Source of the DNA: Propionibacteriaceae bacterium
GTDB lineage: Bacteria; Actinomycetota; Actinomycetes; Propionibacteriales; Propionibacteriaceae
Assembly (NCBI GenBank): GCA_003158895.1
Contig: PMLO01000093.1
Coordinates: 799-10,369 of the forward strand
Direction of reading: 5' to 3'
Length of the DNA stretch: 9,571 nt
Of this stretch, positions 5,689 to 9,571 are shown in pieces (positions within the stretch are counted from its first letter, which is position 1; the number at the start of each line of letters is the position of its first letter). The notes beneath the pieces were generated by a model. It saw only the letters and a list, made by a program, of their open reading frames with translations, had not been told where the DNA came from and ran no database searches. The position numbers were made by a program, and so were the translations under genes.

Positions 5689-5949
5689 ATGTCTGCATCT
5701 GTGGAAGAACTGAAGGCCATTGCGTCGCCGGTCGTGGTCGACGCGCGTGGAGTCTCATGCCCTGGCCCGATCCTCGCGGCGAAGAAGCAGATCAGCGGCG
5801 TGACCGTGGGAAATGTCATGGAGGTCATGGCGACTGACTCCGGAACCCTGAAAGATATCCCGGCCTGGTGCAAGAAGATGGGCCATGATTACCTCGGTTC
5901 CTTCGAAGAGGCGGGGTCTCTCCACCTGTTCCTCCGCAAGGCCAAGTAA
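5689..5949 (+). CDS. tusA: TusA-family sulfur carrier protein
   Basis: This 86-residue cytosolic protein is a typical TusA: one alpha/beta domain with the motif DARGVSCPGPI (18-28). Cys24 of CPGP is the residue that carries the persulfide sulfur. The second half, ATDSGTLKDIPAWCKKMGHDYLG in two parts around residues 48-70, matches the family's second conserved stretch, with an extra Cys61. TusA proteins pass sulfur between rhodaneses, DsrE proteins and acceptor enzymes, either for tRNA thiolation or, in Hdr and Dsr clusters, for sulfur-based energy metabolism. Here the gene is first in an operon with a DsrE2 protein and an HdrA-type flavoprotein, so the second use is more likely. The ATG has AGGGGAG 11 bases upstream; in-frame GTG and TTG starts 9-12 bases earlier are less likely. 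Upstream lies the operator-like site at 5620-5634. Confidence 0.93.
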   Translation: MSASVEELKAIASPVVVDARGVSCPGPILAAKKQISGVTVGNVMEVMATDSGTLKDIPAWCKKMGHDYLGSFEEAGSLHLFLRKAK

Positions 5950-5956
5950 CCCGAGC

Positions 5957-6385
5957 ATGGCGGACTCTTCGGGGGCTGCAGTGAATATGCCCAGAATCCT
6001 GGTCTTCTCGACCATCAATATCTCTGACCCGGGCATAGACCTGGCCGGCAGCCAACATCTGGAATACCCCGCCAGCGTGCAGACGATGCCAGTGCCATGC
6101 AGCAGTGGACTCAAGCCGAGCTGGCTGATCCACGCGCTCGAAAGCGGTTTCGACGGGGTATTCATCGCCTCTGACGGTGAGGAGTGCGCCTACCTCAACG
6201 ACTGCGCGGAAAGGACCTCCGCGATCATCGCGAGGGCTCAGGCGATGATGACTGAGCGTGGCATTCCTGCGTCACGGCTCAAGATGGCTGCTGTCTGCTC
6301 GGTCTGCTCCGAGTCCTTCGCGAACTACATGCGTGAATTTGCGGCGTCGCTCGAGAAGATGCGCGCCGATTCCTCCGCCGCCTGA
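5957..6385 (+). CDS. Divergent MvhD-like (hydrogenase/Hdr iron-sulfur subunit) protein
   Basis: This 142-residue protein resembles the MvhD/FrhD family, the small subunit that hands electrons to HdrA. Recognisable parts are the opening PRILVFS...DPGIDLAGS with YPASV (about 12-41), the VPCSSG segment (46-51), GFDGVFIASDGEECAY (64-79) and a C-terminal helix. In MvhD the opening carries a CxxC (CNWC type); here the same place reads STINIS, so these two ligands are gone. Cys48 and Cys77 sit at the family positions, and extra cysteines occur at Cys83 and in a new CSVC (114-117). So any cluster must be bound differently, or the protein binds sulfur or a partner instead. It starts 7 bases after tusA and precedes the DsrE2 gene by 33 bases. 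The ATG at 5957 was chosen; an ATG at 5987 would begin where the family usually does and is a real alternative. Confidence 0.68.
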   Translation: MADSSGAAVNMPRILVFSTINISDPGIDLAGSQHLEYPASVQTMPVPCSSGLKPSWLIHALESGFDGVFIASDGEECAYLNDCAERTSAIIARAQAMMTERGIPASRLKMAAVCSVCSESFANYMREFAASLEKMRADSSAA

Positions 6386-6418
6386 GATTCAGCGCGGCCA
6401 ACGAAAGCTGGGATTGTT

Positions 6419-6898
6419 ATGTCCAAAAAGACCCTCATCGTCTTCAGCGGCGAGTACGACCGCGTGATGGCTGCCTTCATCATCGCCAACGGCGCCGCTG
6501 CCATGGATGACGAAGTCGTGATGTTCTTCACCTTCTGGGGCTTGTCCGCGTTGCGCAAGGAGAACGTCACCGAAACGCCCAGCAAGAGCAAGAGCTTCTT
6601 GCAGAAGGCATTCGGGGCGCTCCTCCCCAAGAGCCCCGAGAAGCTGGGAATCTCGAAGTTCAACTTCGGCGGGGCCGGTCAGTCCATGATGAAGAAGGTC
6701 ATGAAAGCCGAGAACGTCATGACGGTTTCGGAGCTGATCGACACCGCAAAGGAACAGGGCATCAAGATGATCGCCTGCACGATGTCGATGGATGTGCTGG
6801 GGATCAGCAAGGAAGAGCTGATCGACGGCATCGAATACGCGGGTGTCGCGACGTACCTCGGCGAGGCCGAAGACGCCAACGTCAACCTCTTCGTCTGA
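6419..6898 (+). CDS. DsrE/DsrF/DrsH-like sulfurtransferase (DsrE2 type)
   Basis: This 159-residue protein is of the DrsE_2/COG2210 type. Family hallmarks are KTLIVFSGEYDRVMAAFIIA (4-23), FFTFWGLSALRK (36-47), a basic variable middle (51-96, several KK and MMKK runs), and IACTMSMDVLGI (118-129) followed by ELIDGIEYAGVATYLGEA near the end. Cys120 is the only cysteine and is the expected persulfide-carrying residue. Relatives sit beside TusA and rhodanese genes and exchange sulfane sulfur with TusA. Some have a membrane-associated segment; here the middle is amphipathic rather than clearly membrane-spanning, so it is likely cytosolic or peripheral. The fixed order tusA, MvhD-like, DsrE2, hdrA with short gaps indicates one transcript, with DsrE2 and TusA handing sulfur to or from the HdrA enzyme. 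Ribosome site is weak (GGGA about six bases before the ATG). Confidence 0.92.
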   Translation: MSKKTLIVFSGEYDRVMAAFIIANGAAAMDDEVVMFFTFWGLSALRKENVTETPSKSKSFLQKAFGALLPKSPEKLGISKFNFGGAGQSMMKKVMKAENVMTVSELIDTAKEQGIKMIACTMSMDVLGISKEELIDGIEYAGVATYLGEAEDANVNLFV

Positions 6899-6938
6899 CA
6901 GAAGTTCGTTGCTTCGCTGACAACAAAGGGAGTTTCCC

Positions 6939-9571
6939 ATGGACTACGACGTCCTGGTCGTGGGCAGTGGCATCGGTGGCATGGAGTCATCGATCAAGCT
7001 GGCCGATATGGGTTATCGGGTGCTGCTCGTCGAGAAGGAGGCGAGCGTCGGTGGCCGGATGATCCTGCTGAGCAAGGTCTTCCCCACGCTTGACTGCGCC
7101 TCCTGCATCTCCGGTCCGAAGATGAGCTCGACGATCAACCATCCGAACATCACGACCATGGCGTACAGCGAGGTCCAGACGATCGTCCGCAACGAGGATG
7201 GTCGGTTCGTCGCGAGCATCAAGGAGAAGGCGAAGTTCGTCGACTGGTCGACCTGCACCGGGTGCGACGCCTGCCAGACGGCGTGCACCGTCGCGATGCC
7301 TGACCAGTTCAACGCGAACCTGGCGGCCCGACGCGCGGCGTACATCGCCTTCCCGCAGGCCGTTCCCAAGAAGGCGGTGCTGGAGCGCGCCGGGACGTCA
7401 CCGTGCATCGCCGCCTGTCCTGCCGGGATCAAGGCGCATGGGTACGTGTCCCTGGCCCGCAACGGCAAGGACGAAGAGGCTTTCCAGCTCAACCTCGACG
7501 CGACCCCACTCGTGGGGACGTTGGGCCGGGCCTGCTACGCCCCGTGCGAGAACGGGTGCACCCGCAGCCAGCTCGAGGGAACTGTCCCCATCCGGATGAT
7601 CAAGCGGTTCGCCGCGGACAAGCACTACGCGACGCATGAAGGGCCAGGCATCGACGTCGCGGCCCCCAATGGCAAGTCAGTGGCCGTCGTGGGGTCCGGC
7701 CCCGCCGGGCTCACCGCCGCGTGGCAGCTCGCCCGTCAGGGATACAAGGTCACGATCCTCGAGGCCGCCCACGAGCCCGGTGGGCTCGTCCGGCACGCGA
7801 TCCCCAGCTACCGCCTGCCCAAGGACGTCGTCGAGACCGACATCGCCAACCTGACCGCCATCGGCGTGGAGATCATCTGCGACCATCCGGTCACCGACCT
7901 CAAGGCGCTCAAGGATGAGGGCTACGACGCGGTCATCGTGGCGACCGGCACGCAGCGCTCGGCGCGTCTCGACATCCCCGGGGAGGACAGCCCCGGCGTG
8001 CAGACCGGCCTTGGCTTCCTAGCCGATCCCGCGTCAGGGATCATGGCCGACCTCACGGGCAAACGGGTCGTCGTGGTCGGTGGCGACAACCTCGCCATGG
8101 ACGCCGCCCGCGTCGCCGTACGGATGGGTGCCGCTGAGACGACCATCGTGTTCTCCGGTGAGCGCAAGCAGTTCTCCTGCGAGGACTGGGAGTCCGACCA
8201 GGCCGAGAGCGAGGGTGTGAAGTTCGCCCTGTCGACGACGCCGGTCGAGGTGCTCACCGGCTCCGACGGGGCCGTACGCGCCTTGCTGTGTCAGAAGACG
8301 GTGGTGGCGCCGGCAGCCGACGCAGAGGCGGCCGAAGGGGCAGCCCCTGCGACCCCCGCGATCCCGGCACGGTTCGAGCTGGCTGCGGATCACATCATCA
8401 CCGCGGTCGGACTGGACGTCGACGAGACGCTGTACTCGGACCTCGCCGGCACCGGCACCCGCGGGCGCATCAAGGCTGACCGCAAGACGCTCCAGACCAA
8501 GTCCAAGTGGCTCTTCGGGGCCGGCGATGTCGCCAACGGTGCGAGCAACATGACCCGAGCGATCGGTTCCGGACGCCGTGCCGCCCACATGGTCGATCGC
8601 TGGCTCAGCGGGAAGCCACTCGCCGAGTTCTTCGCTGTCGACGGCAAGATGTCGACGACCAAGCACGCCTCTGTGCTCGAGCGGCAGAAGGAGTTCAGCC
8701 ATCGCGACCCGATCATCGCCGGGATCGACCTCATGGCGCCTCCGACCGATTTCCACGAGATCGAGGCCGCTCTGACCGAGGCCGAGATCCGCACGGGGGC
8801 CGGCTCCTGCCTCGACTGCGGGGTCTGCTCCGAGTGCAACGAATGCGTCACCGCCTGCCCCGTTCCGGACTGCATCGACTTCACCAGGCGTGACCAGATC
8901 AAGGAGTTCACGGTCGGATCGGTCGTCGTCTCCACCGGGCACAAGCTGTTCGCCGCGGACCTCAAGCCGGAGTACGGCTTCGGGCAGTTCCCGAACGTCA
9001 TCACCGGCATGCAGATGGACCGCCTGCTGGCGCCGACCCGTCCTTTCAACACCGTGCTACGGCCCAGCGACGGCAAGGTTCCGGAACGGATCGGCTACAT
9101 CTCCTGCACCGGGTCGCGCGACAAGACGGTCGGCAACCCCCTGTGCTCGAAGTTCTGCTGCATGTACTCGATCAAGCAGAACCAGCTCATCATGGGCGCA
9201 CTGCCGCTGGCCGACGTGAGCATGCACTACATCGACATGCGAGCGGCCGGGAAGAAGTACGAGGAGTTCTACGTACAGGCTCAGGACATGGGCGCCCAGT
9301 ACATCAAGGGCCGTGTCTCGAAGGTCACCGAGGAACCCAACGGCGACCTCCTGGTGCGCTATGAGGACATCGAGAACGGCGGGAAGATCGTCGAGGCCAG
9401 CTACGACCTCGTCGTCCTCGCCGTCGGCATCCAGCCGAACCGTGAGGTGGAGAACCTGTTCGAGGGAACTCCACTGGGTCTCGACGAGTACTACTACGTC
9501 GCCGAGCCGAGTGCCGAGCTCGACCCGGGCCAGACCAACATCCCCGGCGTCTTCGTGGCCGGTACGGCCGC
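6939..9571 (+). CDS. hdrA: HdrA-type flavoprotein with nested GltD-like module (3' end outside window)
   Basis: The frame is open for 877 codons to the window edge. Residues 1-62 are the HdrA opening: FAD fold VVGSGIGG (7-14), E32, GGR (38-40) and the HdrA signature DCASCISGPKM (52-62). A ferredoxin motif C106-x2-C109-x2-C112-x3-C116 follows. Then a complete GltD-type module is inserted: cluster cysteines 156, 160, 199, 203 and 207, a second FAD fold VAVVGSGPAGLTAA (248-261) with EPGG, and an NAD(P)H-type fold VVVVGGDNLAMDAA from about 377. It includes an Ala/Pro-rich linker (about 455-477). A seven-cysteine ferredoxin stretch (624-645) leads back into HdrA: ISCTGSRD (Cys723) and CSKFCCMYSIK (Cys736, 740, 741). 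HdrA proteins are FAD/Fe-S hubs that can bifurcate electrons in heterodisulfide reductase; relatives occur as QmoA and in sulfur oxidation. AAGGGAG six bases before the ATG is a strong ribosome site. No hdrB or hdrC is inside the window. Confidence 0.88.
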   Translation, partial: MDYDVLVVGSGIGGMESSIKLADMGYRVLLVEKEASVGGRMILLSKVFPTLDCASCISGPKMSSTINHPNITTMAYSEVQTIVRNEDGRFVASIKEKAKFVDWSTCTGCDACQTACTVAMPDQFNANLAARRAAYIAFPQAVPKKAVLERAGTSPCIAACPAGIKAHGYVSLARNGKDEEAFQLNLDATPLVGTLGRACYAPCENGCTRSQLEGTVPIRMIKRFAADKHYATHEGPGIDVAAPNGKSVAVVGSGPAGLTAAWQLARQGYKVTILEAAHEPGGLVRHAIPSYRLPKDVVETDIANLTAIGVEIICDHPVTDLKALKDEGYDAVIVATGTQRSARLDIPGEDSPGVQTGLGFLADPASGIMADLTGKRVVVVGGDNLAMDAARVAVRMGAAETTIVFSGERKQFSCEDWESDQAESEGVKFALSTTPVEVLTGSDGAVRALLCQKTVVAPAADAEAAEGAAPATPAIPARFELAADHIITAVGLDVDETLYSDLAGTGTRGRIKADRKTLQTKSKWLFGAGDVANGASNMTRAIGSGRRAAHMVDRWLSGKPLAEFFAVDGKMSTTKHASVLERQKEFSHRDPIIAGIDLMAPPTDFHEIEAALTEAEIRTGAGSCLDCGVCSECNECVTACPVPDCIDFTRRDQIKEFTVGSVVVSTGHKLFAADLKPEYGFGQFPNVITGMQMDRLLAPTRPFNTVLRPSDGKVPERIGYISCTGSRDKTVGNPLCSKFCCMYSIKQNQLIMGALPLADVSMHYIDMRAAGKKYEEFYVQAQDMGAQYIKGRVSKVTEEPNGDLLVRYEDIENGGKIVEASYDLVVLAVGIQPNREVENLFEGTPLGLDEYYYVAEPSAELDPGQTNIPGVFVAGTA

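Noticed and set aside
1..9571. Repeated GTACGG/CCGTAC hexamers through the window
   Set aside because: They appear more often than base composition would suggest but lie mostly inside codons and in both orientations; without genome-wide counts this cannot be separated from codon and dinucleotide bias.

Overview
The window is high-GC DNA with tightly packed genes and reads as the chromosome of an actinobacterium. Signs of this are G/C-ending codons throughout, a protein of the mycothiol-dependent maleylpyruvate isomerase type (mycothiol is an actinobacterial thiol), and three promoters that look leaderless, with a TANNNT -10 element ending exactly six bases before the ATG. The genus cannot be fixed from this sequence alone.

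Left part (1-2871, minus strand): a TetR-family regulator, an ABC ATPase and an ABC-2 permease form an operon in that order (TetR -> ATPase -> permease, the last two overlapping by ATGA). This looks like a self-regulated two-component drug or lipid exporter. Just upstream on the same strand is a DinB/maleylpyruvate-isomerase-like metalloprotein gene.

Middle part (2872-4005): four copies of a ~25-bp repeat, two in each orientation and facing each other, lie next to an AbiEi/DUF559-type gene. That gene is interrupted by an in-frame TGA right after its nuclease-like motif; the conserved C-terminal tail continues in the same frame past the stop, so it is annotated as a pseudogene. The gene 3' end abuts the last repeat.

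Right part (4085-9571): an MFS transporter on the minus strand is divergent from a plus-strand operon. The operon order is a TusA-type sulfur carrier, a small MvhD-like protein that has lost the usual N-terminal cysteine pair, a DsrE2-type sulfurtransferase, and a very large HdrA-type flavoprotein that runs off the window. The HdrA protein has a complete GltD-type NAD(P)H:flavin module nested inside it. The 308-bp divergent region carries two G-tract sites sharing GGGGGTRTAC, one at each promoter, resembling operators of the CsoR/CstR family, some of whose members sense persulfides. The simplest reading is a cytosolic persulfide relay (TusA, DsrE2) feeding an HdrA-type flavin/iron-sulfur electron-transfer enzyme with its own pyridine-nucleotide module, under sulfur- or metal-responsive control together with a transporter. 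The parts are known families; the combination and its control are what deserve attention.
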